From Polytrichum commune (lineage: Eukaryota; Streptophyta; Polytrichopsida; Polytrichales; Polytrichaceae), in the NCBI GenBank assembly GCA_950295325.1, contig OX485809.1, positions 40,891,081 through 40,955,080 on the forward strand: a stretch of DNA of 64,000 bases, written 5' to 3'. Within the stretch, counting starts at the first letter, position 1. Each line of letters begins with the position of its first letter. The notes under the pieces were generated by a model. That model ran no database searches and was not told where the DNA came from. It worked only from the letters and a program-made list of their open reading frames with translations. Made by a program: the position numbers and the translations under genes. Of the stretch, positions 35,041-46,964 are shown piece by piece.

Positions 35041-37012
35041 TATGGTAACTTACTTTTTTCTTCTTTTTTTCTTTTCTTTTTTTCTTTTTTTTTGAAGACA
35101 GAAAGCCAATTGGGCCAGCACCAAATGAATTGAAACAAAGAAACAAGAGAACGCGCCCACACCGAGGGGAGGCGGGACCCCTCGAGCGCGACACACCGCC
35201 ACGTAAAATGCAAGACACAAGACCCACCGACGGACAACCCCTACCCCCCCCCCCCCCCCCCAAACCACCTACAAACCACCCACAAGCCAAAAGCTTGGCC
35301 CCCTATGTATGAGCTCGTTTTCAATTCCATTCGACCTGCATGTTGAGTCTTTTACACAGAACATTCCTCGCCCCCCAAGTTTTATCAAAGCCTTGAAGCA
35401 ATGTCACGGCTGAGAAGCTACTGATTTTGATAAGCTCCACCACCCTTTTCCATGTCGTTTTGCCATAAAGGATGAGTTCGTCCCAAATGCGGTGTTTAAC
35501 CTTGGTCATGTGCCAATGTTCTTGGTTTAAAACTTTGTCATTGCGTTCGATCCAAATGGTCCAAAGTGTAATACCCTTAAGAAGGTGCCAAATTTTAAAC
35601 ATCTTTCCATATCTCTTGGGGATCCTTTCCCAAAAAGTGTTTGTTTCCAATTGAAGCTATCATAGTTGCCCGACCTAACCCCGCAAAGTTCATGCATAAT
35701 GAATGTGGCCCATCTCCATGCTCTCCTAGCTTGAATACAGTCCCAAAACTTATGTTTGACAGACTCACTAGTGTTAGGCATGCAAAACATACATTGCTTA
35801 GAAATAGAGGTAGGCGCAATTCTAGCCCTCCACTCATTGACCACCACCGCCTTGTGCCAAATGGACCATATGAACACAACCTCCTTCCCAGCCCTAAGCG
35901 GGTCCCAAACTTGTGACCAATCAAACCTATAATTGCCCAGAAGATAGCCTTGCCACTTGTCCGCCACCCGAGTGGTCCCTAGATTCCCCTTGGTGATGGA
36001 CTCCCGTCCCTCCTTGGTGGTGTAATCAAGGAATCGTCCTCTGTCAATCCACCGCCACCTATCCGGGTCCCATGCTAAAGTCGCCACCTTTCCATAAAAG
36101 AAACTTACTTCTTCTTCTCTTTCCTTCCTTTGTTGGCCCTCTATTGGTGTGTATAATTCTAACCTCATGAAAAAATCCTTCAATCTCTCCTAGCATACAT
36201 TCCCATACTATGAGACACCTCGAGTGGGTGCCTACTGTAAAACAGTGTACCAGGAACGGGAGAGTTGCGTTATGCCATCGTAGGCATGGTGGTGTGAAAT
36301 TACTGTCACTGCAAAACACAAGGGTCGGATCTTCTTGGTTAACTTCGTAAAAGCCAATTCATTTTCCAGGGTAAGTGGCATCCGATTCTTCCTCTAGGAG
36401 GTGACACCATTGTCCGGATATCTTAGCCGTTATTTCCCCCCAATCCCTCTCCTCCATTGGTTCAAGGTTAAATTTCTCTCTTGCTCTCTCCCACGTAATG
36501 AAGTCCCGTGAGTTGCTATCCAAAATATCATCCACGCATTGAATACCTTTACGATATAGGTGTAGGCCTTTGGCGTATGTGAAAGCATGTTTCAGTATTT
36601 CCACCCCATCGGACCACCAAATGTCAGAGTAATAGTTCCATTCATGTCCGCGGGGGTAGTTGATATAGGCCTTTCACCATCACTTTCCATGCCTTGCTTA
36701 TGTGGTTCCAAACCTTTGGCCCTGAATAACCTTGATGATGTTTGTTTGTGAACCACTCAAGACACGCCCCCCCCCCCCCCCCACTTCTTCCCCTTTGTAG
36801 GTTGAACCTAGCCAATCTATATCCAAGCATGAGTTGTAGATTTGATTCCCTTGGCTCCATTGCCTCACTATCCATTTGCATAAGAGGCTAGTTTTGGCCA
36901 CTTTTGAATCCACCAGCCCCATGCCCCCATATTTCTTCTTAAGGCAACACTTCCTCCAACTTACCCTAGTCCTAGTAAGTTGTTCTTTACTGGACCATAG
37001 GTAGTTGCGAAT

Positions 37013-38494
37013 GGCTAGGGTGAACCAACAGGTACACTCGTACCCTCGGGGGATGAAGGCCTTGCGGATGACACTGAAAACTTCATCCTTCTTTATGGGG
37101 AAGCCCACTTGACTACAAATCCCACATTGAGTGCACTTCGCCTTCAAGGTCTAAAATCCAATATATATGTACACTTCCAATTAGTAAATAAGCAATTCAT
37201 TGGGATTTCATTCTGGAAGTGAAACCATCAATGAAGCATGTAATCAACTTGGAGGTCAAATAAAATTACAAAATCCTCATTAACATTGAGGTTATAATTT
37301 TTTTGACTTACCATTTGAAATTCTCTTTGTCATTCTAAAATGACACTTAAATTTAGTGTGTTGATTTAGTATGTATATTTTATAATATTTTAATAACGCC
37401 GCCTACTTTCACAAGTATTCATACACATTCAAACCAATTAAGTGTGATTTAATGTCATTAAGTCTAGTTAATTCTGATGAATCCTATTTAAGCCCAAATA
37501 AATCAGAAAAGTGTGCTTACCAAATAAAGTAAGACTAATTCATTATAATGTTTAATTAACTGAACCAATTCATTCCAGTAATTCATTTCAGCAATTTAAT
37601 TAATTAATTAATTCCAGTAATTACATTTAATTAATTAATTAATTCCAGTAGTTTATTTATTTATTTATGAATACTTGTGAAAGTAGGCGGCGTTATTAAA
37701 ATATTATAAAATATACATACTAAATCAACACACACGGGTAGATCACTCCTTGTCAAATTGAACACCACGTGCGGACAAAGTTTGCTACCCCTATATTACA
37801 TGCCATATATAATTTTAAAATTTATGATTTTTTTTCTACATATACATAACCATTGATAGTAACTTTTGAATAGTTTTCTGAAATTTTTAGTCATCTTTAT
37901 TTTTTTTAGTAATTTTTTTAGTTCAATTCTGTGTCATTCTAGTTAGAAACGGTATGTTTTATGAAAAAAACAAATCATCAAATTTCGTTACCATTTTTAA
38001 GTATGTCATAGGTACTGTGTATATCTACTCATGATAAAATTTTGATAAAATTTTGACCCATTTTGGTGGTGCAACTTACCAAAAGAAGATTTTTTTTGGT
38101 CGCATGTGATGTTCAACTTGACAATGGAGTGATCTACCCGTGTCAACACACTAAATTTAAGTGTCATTTTAGAATGACAAAGAGAATTTCAAATGGTAAG
38201 TCAAAAAAATTATAACCTCAATGTTAATGAGGATTTTGTAATTTTATTTGACCTCCAAGTTGATTACATGCTTCATTGATGGTTTCACTTCCGGAATGAA
38301 ATCCCAATGAATTGCTTATTTACTAATTGGAAGTGCATATATATATTGGATTTTAGACCTTGAAGGCAAAGTGCACTCAATATGGGATTTGTAGTCAAGT
38401 GGGCTTCCCCATAAAGAAGGATGAAGTTTTCAGTGTCATCCGCGAGGCCTTCATCCCCCGAAGGTACGAGTGTACCTACTGGTTCACCCTAGCC
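37013..38494. mobile_element. Mutator-like MITE with about 410-bp TIRs, TSD GTTGCGAAT
   Basis: The exact 9-bp duplication GTTGCGAAT flanks the unit (37004-37012 and 38495-38503). Ends are GGCTAGGGTGAACCA and its complement. The inverted arms match over about 410 bp: left 37013-37425, right 37665-38494 once the hAT-like insertion at 37733-38142 is removed. The middle (37426-37664) is AT-rich with TTAA-type tandem repeats and codes for nothing. Long TIRs with a 9-bp TSD are the standard signature of Mutator-like elements. It sits inside the LINE. Confidence 0.92.
37733..38142. mobile_element. hAT-like MITE, 410 bp, TSD TCAACACA
   Basis: The 8-bp duplication TCAACACA flanks the unit (37725-37732 and 38143-38150). 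TIRs read CACGGGTAGATCACTCC and continue imperfectly to about 35 bp. The insertion is inside the right TIR arm of the Mutator-like MITE. The intact left arm shows the pre-insertion sequence exactly. The TIR is the same as that of the composite element at 19885-23851, so they form one family. Confidence 0.92.
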
Positions 38495-40779
38495 GTTGCG
38501 AATGGCGGCTCTAACCTTGATTAAAATTTTGTTTGACCCTCCCCATACCGTTATGAAAAACCACAAGGTAGAAAGTAGCACTTGGTTGCATATCACTATT
38601 TGCCCGGCGAGCGAAAGCTTCATAGTGCTCCAGTAGTCTAGTTTCTTCGTGATTTTGGTGTAGAGAAGCTGGTCCACGTCTTGTATATTGAGATTAAGTC
38701 CAAACGAGGTCCCTAACAGCTTTCATAGCTTCCCTCTTCCGCCCACTGCCAATTGTGCATGTTGAGCCATTCCGGCTTATGTGTATATTTATCAAACCGA
38801 TATGAACATGACTTCTCCCAATTGATTTCCATTCCCGATGCCGCACTAATGACTTTTAACAGGCAAACTAGTTTGTCTACATCCCATTTCTCTCCCCTCA
38901 CCATAAACGAGGAGTCATCCGCATATTGAGAGATGCTCTACTGTTTTCTTCCCCTAGGCAAAGTGACCCCCTTTAACCTTCCCTCGGCCACTGCTTTCTT
39001 GATAACATGGGTGAGAGTCTCGCCCACTATAAGAAATAATTATTGTGCCAATGGGCACCCTTGCCTAACCCCCCGTTCAATTTTGAAATTATTGCCAGGG
39101 CTTCCATTAAGGTTAATTGTAGCCGAAGCATTAACAAAAAAAAGTTTGACCCATTTAATGAATGTGTCACTAATGTTCATCGTCCTCATTGTGCTAAATA
39201 GAAAAATTCATGAGACCTTGGCATATGCTTTCAAGAAGTATAGTTTCAAAAACATTATATTTTGTCTTGACGTCTTTGCCCAATGTAAGGTCTCCTGCGT
39301 TAGTAAAATGTTATCTAGGATGAATCTAAGTGGTAAGAAAGTTGTTTGCTCTGGACTAATGATATCCCTGAGTACCGGTTGAAGCCTAAGCTACAAGGTC
39401 TTGGCGAATATTTTATAACTAGTTGTAAGGAGTGTAACGGGCCTCCAATAATTAAGGTCCTTAGGGTCTCCCTCTTTCGGTATTAGGCTAATAAGTCCCT
39501 TAGTCACTCCCTCTTGAAATCCCCCTTCTTCCATACTTTGAGATATCATTCTAAGAAAGTCTTTACCTATGGTGGACCAGTAGTGTTGAAAGAACTCTAT
39601 TGGTATACCATCGTGTCTCAGAGCCTTCCCTTTTGCCATAGACATTATTGTTGTGGACAATTCATTTTCAATAATTGTCCTAGTTAGGGTTACATTCATA
39701 TCTACCGTGAATGTGGTTGGGAGGCCTTCTAGCACCTCTCACATCGCTTCTCCCGATATTTCTTGATATTTGTATAGGTTTTGGTAAAAGTCTAGGCATA
39801 TTTCCCCTAAATCCTCCTTCTTAGTGAAGCTCCTGCCCTGGTTGTCTCTCAACTTTGCAATGATAGATTGTGAATTATTTTGTCTTACCGACCGGAAGAA
39901 TTATGCGGTACATTTGTCCCCTACTTTTTGCCATTTAACTCGGGACCTTAATGGTGGCCCCTCTAGCTTTCCGTATTTCTATATCCTCCATTTTCCTCAT
40001 GTATTGGTTAACTTCTCCTTGTAGTTCCTCATTGTATATGTCTTCATGTAGTATGGCCGTGGCTACTTCCAATTTAGCTCTAGTGTTTAATCCTCCCTCT
40101 TGTGCTCCTTTGCCTTTTGCTTACTAAATTGTCTATATAGTCGGGTGATGTGTCGAAGCTTGTGAAAGAAGGGTATTTCCGTGGGTAGGTTGTTCCACTT
40201 ATCCTTAAGTTTGTCCACAAATTCCCCTTTCATGTAAGTTACATTTCATTTAAATGTTGTTTTCCTTACTTCACTACTCCCAATGCTTACCTCCACTTGT
40301 ACCGGCGAGTGATCGGACCCTACCGAGTATCCATGGATAAAGTAGGCCTTTCGGTGGATCTCCAGTTTATTATTTGCCGGTGTGTAGAACCTATCTAGCC
40401 TAGCTAATCTCCTTGCTTGTCCTTTTTGCCCGTTGTTCCAAGAAAACCTAGGTCCCCCTTGAAATGTGAAGGTATCCCTAACTTGGAGTGCGTTTAATAG
40501 TCCATTCAATGTGAATCTTTCTAAGTCACTAATTCCTCGCCCGCAGTTGTTGGATTTATTCTCAGGTCTTTCCGTAATGTTAAAGTCCCTTCCCGCAATC
40601 CATTAGAGGTGCATATGCATGTTGAAGAAAATGTACAGCCTCCCAACGAGCTACCAAATTTTTGTGGTCAACACTCTTTTCATGAATCTTTATATCAAAA
40701 TTTTGTAAATTCTTGCAACCTATACATGTCTCTCATATGGAATCTACATGCATATTTTGGCAAGTAGCGTATTTCACAA

Positions 40780-41094
40780 GTTTTCTTGTTGGCCCATCAT
40801 TTGGTATGTAATGTTATAACCATGGCCGACCTATTTCCCATGAAGTCTTAAAAACTCTTCTTTACCTTTGTTGTTTGAAAGTAATATGAGCATGTTTTCC
40901 AATTATATTATTTGCAACATCTTCACCTAATCGAGTTTCACTTTCAGTGTCCATGTTATGAGGAAAAAACTCCAAAGTATGTTGAGATAACTAAATTAAA
41001 GATTGAGATGAAACTCTTCCATTATACATCTCATTCAAATTAAGTTGACGAGCTCTTTCAAAGTTGTTGTTACTTCTAGAAGCCATATGTTATG
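40780..41094 (-). pseudogene. Decayed coding fragment, unrecognised
   Basis: From an ATG at 41094 the minus strand reads MASRSNNNFERARQLNLNEM, then, after stops, ETRLGEDVANNIIGKHAHI and NDGPTRKLVKYATC. Composition is protein-like, but three or more stops interrupt about 100 codons. It abuts the truncated 5' end of the LINE. The NDGPTRKLVKY wording recalls the beginnings of plant transposase-related proteins; I cannot name the family. Confidence 0.35.
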
Positions 41095-41738
41095 TCTACA
41101 AAAAAAATTTAATTATAATAATCTAACATATATTTTTAAAATATATAATAATCTATATAGAATTGACACGCCAAATTTTACTTGAAATAATGTTCACACC
41201 TAATGAACTACAAAGTTCAGTTCATCTCTATAAAATCAAGTGTATATTATCAACATACAAGAAGAATTCACTTCGTTTTTTCTCTTTATATGGGAAGTAG
41301 GTTCAAAAGGACACATGCAAATACACAAATGCAAAGTGATGTTTGACTACCCACAATGACAACATGAGAAAGAAAATGAGAACATCACTCAAAGATACAC
41401 AATGTCATTCACTTCATATGTAGAACTTCTATTTATATATATACATACACAAACATGTATATGCTTCTTGAAAACAAAACATAAACAAAAAATACATTTG
41501 AACCCAACTTTCAATCTTTCACAACTTTACGGTGACTCCAAAAACATAGTCTATGCAAGGAACTTGAAACTTCAAATGATGATGTTGGAAACAGGAGTGA
41601 TTGAAATCAAAAGCTATAAATACGAAAAGTGTAGAGTGCAAAGTTCTACACACCACCGTAATGATAAAATCATGAAAAATATCTACATAGACTCGGTTTT
41701 TACAGCAAGGTAGATAAAGATGTTGAAGAAAAATATGT

Positions 41739-42944
41739 ACATAGACTTGGTTTTTGCACTACAGTGTAGATGACACTTAAAAATTTGTCCATTGCCCTTT
41801 TGCTGCTAAAACAACTGCAATTCGGTCGGGCATGCTAGCATACAATCCTCTACACTCTTGTAGACTAATAGAGTCGCAAACTTCTTGCACTCGAACCCAT
41901 AATTGAAGAATACCATTGGGAGGACTAGAGTGTGAGTTCAATCGCCGTTTCAGTAAAACCCATATGTGCTCAGTAGGATTTAAGTCAAGGGATTGTGCAT
42001 GCCACTCTAAAACACAAAATTGTTGCTTCCCAAACCATTCTCGAACAATATTGGTTGTATGCACAACAACATTGTCTTGTTGAAAAATGATTTCTTCAAT
42101 ATTGAACCCAAATGCAAGTAATGTACTACACAAATCTTGCTCTAAAATTGCAATGTAGCCTCTAGCATTCAAGTGCCCTTGTATATTATGCAATGACCCC
42201 AATCCTCTGCAAATCAAACAACCCCAAAGCATTATAGAGCCTCCACCATGCTTCACAGTTTGGTTCACAACACACACATGGATGTTTTCTTTGTCCTCTA
42301 TCCAACACCAAGTCCTCCAATATGAATTGAAACGACGTAATTTAGTTTCATCACTAAACGTCACCAGTCCCAATCACTCACAGTCCAATATTTGTGCATT
42401 TGGGCAAAGCAAAATTTGTCTTTGATGTTCTTCCAACTCAAAGCATGCTTCTTGACCTTCCTAAAAGAAGACAATCCTTGTTCTCTCAACGCATTCCTCA
42501 AGGTATTGTCACACATCTTTACACCCATCTCTCTTGAAAGCACTTTTGATGCCTTTGTTGCAATTTCTAAACCGCCAATAGTAACTAGCCGTGAAGCATA
42601 ACACTTCTCCCACTCTGTTAGGACCTTAGGATGACCTCCTTTAGACAATGCTACACTCGTAGAAAGCCTCTTTCTCACTCTATTAACTGTAGATTGTGCG
42701 AAACCCGCACTCTTTGCAATCTCTCTACTACTCCTCCCCTTCTCTATCAAAGCTACAATATTTTGCTCTTTCTCTTGTGAAATAGGTCTCATCTTTCTAC
42801 ACAACCTCCACAAACCCACAAGAAGTATTCAACATGATACACACGAAACCCTCAAATTTTTTTTTTACTCAAAACGATGAAAAAACAAGAAAATGAGAGC
42901 TCTCGTAGAAGGTAGCAAGCAACGCCTCAAAAATTGAGTCTATG
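41739..42944 (-). mobile_element. Tc1-like DNA transposon, about 1.2 kb
   Basis: A near-full-length transposase frame is bracketed by short inverted repeats: ACATAGACTTGGTTTTTG at 41739-41756 and the inverted AAAAATTGAGTCTATGT at about 42928-42944. A second left-like copy (ACATAGACTCGGTTTTT) lies at 41685 and a direct-orientation copy at 43098-43116. The exact ends and the expected TA duplication are therefore unsure. Length and gene content fit Tc1 elements. Confidence 0.7.
41777..42792 (-). pseudogene. Tc1-type (DD34E) transposase, one frameshift
   Basis: The likely start is the ATG at 42792 (MRPISQEKEQ). The N-terminal half has a paired-type helix-turn-helix (GRSSREIAKSAGFAQSTVNR), a GGHPKVL linker and a second helix-turn-helix. 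It stops at 42361. The other frame picks up 12 bases earlier and carries the DDE_3 core: FSDE, FQQDN and LDLNPTEHIW. There are 34 residues between the second Asp and the Glu, the DD34E spacing of Tc1. About 340 residues in total is full length. A single-base change at about 42361-42373 breaks it; otherwise it is remarkably complete. Plant mariner-like elements are normally DD39D, so this is atypical for a plant. Confidence 0.85.
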
Positions 42945-45180
42945 TGACGTCAACGTCTTTCTTCCTCTCACCGAAACCCTAGTGAAGTTGATGACATCAC
43001 CTGAAAGTCAACTTCTAGTTCTTTTACAATTACATTTTACATTTCCTAAATATATTATTATCTTTTTGTGAAATACCCATGAAAGTCCTTGTTTGATGCA
43101 TAGACTCGGTGTTTGGAAACATTGTATATCAATAAAAATAAACAATAAACAATACACAATAGGGTATTACGTGAGTAACATGTGCATATGAACTATGATT
43201 TGAATTTATAAGCTTTAGGTTATCCACTGGTCTAGTAGAGTCTTTTTGCTCTTCATCAAGGTCTCCTACATAACCATTGTCATGTGTTGGTAATGCATGC
43301 AAACACAAACCATTCTTCATGTTGTACCAAGTTTTTTAAAAAGACAATCAGATTTGGACCGACAAGTGGAATAATAGCCTACCTATGGAAATAAATGGTC
43401 ATATGCACTCATAGAATATTCACATGAGAATCATCTTTGTTTGCATCTCCTTGATGTAATATTTTTTTCTTCTTGATATAGAGTGCAAGCTGGTAAAGCA
43501 ACACTAGTCTGATTAACATATTGGAATAATTTTGTGAAGATATTTGTAAATCTTGTATGAAAATTATTTTACTTTCAAGATTGTGCAAGTCTCTAATCTT
43601 ATAGGCTAAATTCAAAAATATGCATACGTAAGTTCATATTCTTGGACAACACACAAGTTGTCTAACAAGATAATTGCAATATCCAACCAAATAGTGAAAC
43701 AAGTTCAATATGACCCAATTCACGTGAGATATTGTATTATGCAACAATCATATACAATTGGACGTTGCCAATTATAAATTTTGGTGTAGTACTCAAGTTT
43801 CTAAGTCAAGTGAATCTTTCATATACAACCTAGGCATTCAAAAGCCTTCATCCCAGCACAAATGTATTTCTCATACAAATTCAATCCACAACATTATTCA
43901 ATCCACAATTCAAATTGAATCCCTTCCATTTCATTAAGGTGAAGAATATGTTTAAGTTGAGTTGATACGAACCTGACACCAAATCAAAAAAACATCATTT
44001 GCATCGTAATAAGCTAGGCTTCTAGCAATGTGATGAAATACAACAATTTGTGCCAAAAGATAACCTTGAAAAGTGAGGTACCTCTAATATTTGCAAGCCA
44101 AAAAATTGGTGTGGCCTTCCCAGTTACAAAGGAAATTACAAGAACAAGGCTGAATTTAAGTATATGAGTGAGTGTAAGAAGTTCTCCTACTGTTATGAGT
44201 TATGTTTTCTGGATACTTGAGCTACAGTCTATAATACTTAAGTTACCTAGTAATAAGTATCATTTCAATTTATAGCGTGTCAACTGACATATGGTTTTTG
44301 TCTTCAAAAGTCACAATTTGTGTCAACTTCTAAATTATGCGTGTCAATTGACATGCATTTTTTTGTGCGATTTTTTGCATGTCAAAAGTGAACAACTTGC
44401 AAAAACTTTGTCAAGAATATAGCTTGCTTAGGGGAAGAGATTGGGGGGGGGGGAGGAGGGGGGATGCTTTCATCATCGACCCACATAAATTGTCCATGAC
44501 ATGCCAGAAAGATCACTTTAACTAACATGGCACACCAAATGATGTCACACTAATTTGGCATAGTGCAGATGCTTAGTGTAGCTAGTGCAACCCAATTTTG
44601 TTGCAAATTTGATGAGACTAATGAGGTTGGAGTTTTTTCTTTTCTTTTTCTGAACTTCAAAAGATGAACTAAATAGTTTGGCTAGGAGCAGCTTCCTAAT
44701 TTCTTCACATTAACGAGGAAAATGATGAACTTTGTAGATTTTTTGCATGATCGTACAATGATGCATGTCACACAAATTACATGGGTGCAAAGCACCTAAA
44801 GTCACATGTTTTAGTACTATATGCATAATTTACTTTGTCAGAGGATGTCCCCTTGCGAGTTAGAAGGCAATTCTGAATGACCAATTAGGCCCTTGATTCC
44901 ACATGAAGAATCATCTCAAAAGGAGATGGAAAAAGCTACATATTTTAAGAAGCAGTACGCATCCACTAGCACTAGCACTAGCACTAACGTAGTGGACTTG
45001 ACCTATGCATCATGCTATGGTTCAGGTTTACCAAGCCCAATTTGGGTCATCACAAGAAATTCAATCAAAATTCAAAATTAATATGCATTGGTAAGAAAAT
45101 CATATATTTGCATCAACACTTTGGTATTTCAATGGGAAGATCATTAGAACTTTATTTACATTCCTTCCGTGTTTTTCAGT
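42945..45180. other. Intergenic DNA, no gene recognised
   Basis: AT-rich, with no supported gene. An 11-base G run lies at 44443-44453, and a decayed copy of the 31584 MITE family lies at about 44471-44547. Confidence 0.5.
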
Positions 45181-45355
45181 TTATTATTTTTATTATTATT
45201 ATTTTAACAGAAGGCCAACATGTCAACGCCAAAGTACGGGAGGTTGTTGACCACAAGGCAAGTTTTATGTCAAGTAGAGAGGAGATTTCACAGCCGGGAA
45301 TCGAACCGCCAACCTCTTCCTTGAGATTGATCTCTCGACCATCACCTGGTAGTTT
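45181..45355 (-). mobile_element. tRNA-derived SINE with (AAT)n tail
   Basis: On the minus strand an A-box (GGTGATGGTCGAGAGA, about 45332-45347) is followed by a B-box (GGTTCGATTCCC, about 45296-45307) at tRNA-like spacing. The body ends TTGGCCTTCTGTT, followed by an AAT-repeat tail down to 45181. The TTGGCCTTCTGT end matches the 3' end of the LINE at 35041, as expected if the SINE borrows that LINE's machinery. Confidence 0.75.
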
Positions 45356-45481
45356 AAAGTCATCTCGGACGAAATTCCTTCCATGTTTTATTATGGAACT
45401 TGAGTAATGTCTTGATTATCAAGTTTGTGGATATGTCTTTGTAGATGTTAAATTATGCTTTCATGCAAATAATAATCAATT

Positions 45482-45540
45482 TTTTTCTTTTTTCTTTTTT
45501 TGGGAGACAGAAGGTCAACAAAGCCAATGTCAAATGCATT
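45482..45540 (-). mobile_element. LINE or SINE 3'-end fragment
   Basis: The minus strand reads TGACCTTCTGTCTCC followed by an A-rich tail with interspersed G. This is the same arrangement as the LINE 3' end (GGCTTTCTGTCTTC then A-rich). A 5'-truncated insertion; which family is uncertain. Confidence 0.6.
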
Positions 45541-45587
45541 CTTATCCATGTCTAGTAATCAAAATGTACACTTTTATCCATGTCTAC

Positions 45588-45588
<1 letters not shown>

Positions 45589-45620
<32 letters not shown>
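45589..45620. repeat. Microsatellite (TA)8(GA)8
   Basis: Uninterrupted TA dinucleotides are followed directly by GA dinucleotides. Confidence 0.95.
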
Positions 45621-46050
45621 TCATGGCGGATACAATGAGTCTAGTCATAAATAAATGTGCAGGTAGAAATTCGAGAGTGAGTAACTTAGTGAAGGCAACG
45701 GACTATTTGACCTTTCGTCCCTGAAAAGCCAAATTGAAAAAAAGAATAGGAATCTGTTTTTCCCTGGAAACTGATGTGCTGCAAGAATCTAGCTGATCTA
45801 AACCTTGCCGAATTCTGGGGCTTGGGAATGTTCGCAAGTTCTAACAATGGTTACTACAGCTATAAATTCGGACTAATACATTATTTGATGAGCAGGAAGT
45901 TTAATAATGGTGTCATTATTTCCAAAGTACATGAAATCGTCCGCACATTACGGGCCTAGTAGGCACAGGAGTCCTTCATGACTTTGTGTTGTCTGAAGTT
46001 TGTTTAGATACCTGCACGTACCCAAGGTAAGCTTAGAGGGTGCTTAAGCC

Positions 46051-46118
46051 AACACTATAAGCTATATCATTTGGCGTTGGCTGGTTGGCCTTCTGTCAAA
46101 AAAAACATTGTAAGCTAT
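46051..46118 (+). mobile_element. Extremely truncated LINE or SINE insertion with 15-bp TSD
   Basis: A 38-bp insert (46066-46103) carries TTGGCCTTCTGTC and an A tail. It is flanked by AACACTATAAGCTAT and AACATTGTAAGCTAT, a 15-bp target duplication with two mismatches. The insert is only the very 3' end of the LINE/SINE tail, as after aborted target-primed reverse transcription. Confidence 0.75.
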
Positions 46119-46964
46119 TGCACATACATATGTATGTGTGGTTGATATAAAAATAAAATAATTCATATTAGCCTTTGGGTAAAGCACATGTATAAAGAAA
46201 CAAATAGTCTTAATTAAATAGCTGATGAATATTAAGAGTCAAAACCACTTAGCTTTCTTAAATCAATCCCTAGGTCATGTGTATGACAACCTTGCATATG
46301 ATGAGGACCTCCACCTCCATTGCTTAGAACCAACACAACATAGTTGAGTACTAGATCCAAGCTAGATCAGAGCCCAACTAGTAACAGTTCGCAAAGTCAC
46401 ATAGGCACCTCCATGAACCCACCCGGTTCGGTTGCAAAACTATCACCTTGCATCCCATATGTTAACCCCCTTTCTGCCTAAAACCGACCCCCTTTGTGTT
46501 TTATGGGCCTACCTCCTTGGCCTTGTGAATAGCATGGCTAGATCCCCCCCCCCCGCCCCCACGAATAGAATGGCTATAATAGGCAATGACAAGCCACCCT
46601 AAACCCACCTTGAATTGACTAAGATAAAATGGAATATGTTACCTACCCTACACAAAGGGAGTGGAGGTCGGTATGAGGTGGCATCACTAATTGCACCTAA
46701 AACCGTCACTCCATGGGCCCGGGACTCCTACACCATGGGGAATGGTTCAAGATAGTAAAGTGTTAGCGATTGGGAGGTGTTTACAGGTGTTGGTTATGGG
46801 TGGGATGTTGGTTTTAGGGTTAGTTTCCATGCATGCCGCTTTGCCCACTATATTCTAGTATGAATAAGGACAACTAGCCCAAATGCAGAGAGAAGCTAGT
46901 GGGGTAGGGTTCGTATGTGCCAACTAGCTACTCCCATCTTCTCATATCCAAGACCACCTACTAA
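46119..46964. other. Intergenic DNA; left arm of an outer inverted repeat
   Basis: No gene is seen. The stretch CATGCCGCTTTGCCCACTA at about 46829-46850 is inverted, with mismatches, at about 47801-47825, beyond the Harbinger-type MITE. That MITE therefore appears to sit inside an older inverted-repeat element of about 1 kb whose ends I could not fix. Confidence 0.5.

Larger units (their letters stand above)
35041..40602 (-). mobile_element. 5'-truncated L1-type LINE, split by a nested insertion
   Basis: Reading on the minus strand, the element runs from a truncated endonuclease at about 40602 to a 3' UTR and an A-rich tail at about 35094-35041. The tail follows GGCTTTCTGTC. A 1.48-kb Mutator-like MITE with its 9-bp duplication interrupts it at 37004-38503. 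Removing that MITE restores the reading frame across the break (VRAAIRN then YLWSSKEQ). Two C runs of 16-18 bases lie at 35244 and 36767. No target duplication of the LINE itself was found. Confidence 0.9.
35321..40602 (-). pseudogene. LINE ORF2: endonuclease, reverse transcriptase, zinc-binding domain
   Basis: The order is that of plant L1 ORF2. The partial AP-like endonuclease (40602-40246) shows GRDFN, ARRLARLDRFY and VGSDHSPV. The reverse transcriptase runs 39735-38489. It begins GKALRHDGIPIEF and IPKEGDPKDLNYWRPV, continues with GVRQGCPLAQ, and has the catalytic YADD at 38914-38925. After the inserted MITE come the thumb-like region (SWRKCCLKKKYGGMGLVDSK, 37012-36640) and a zf-RVT type zinc-binding domain (CMFC...HKFWDC, within 36183-35527). 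The C-terminus reads LWTIWIERN and stops at 35321. Several stops and frameshifts (for example in 39390-38930) make it inactive. Confidence 0.9.

Noticed and set aside
35027-35290. Gly-rich and Lys-rich minus-strand frames
   Set aside because: They read through the LINE 3' UTR, a C homopolymer and the A-rich tail; not a gene.
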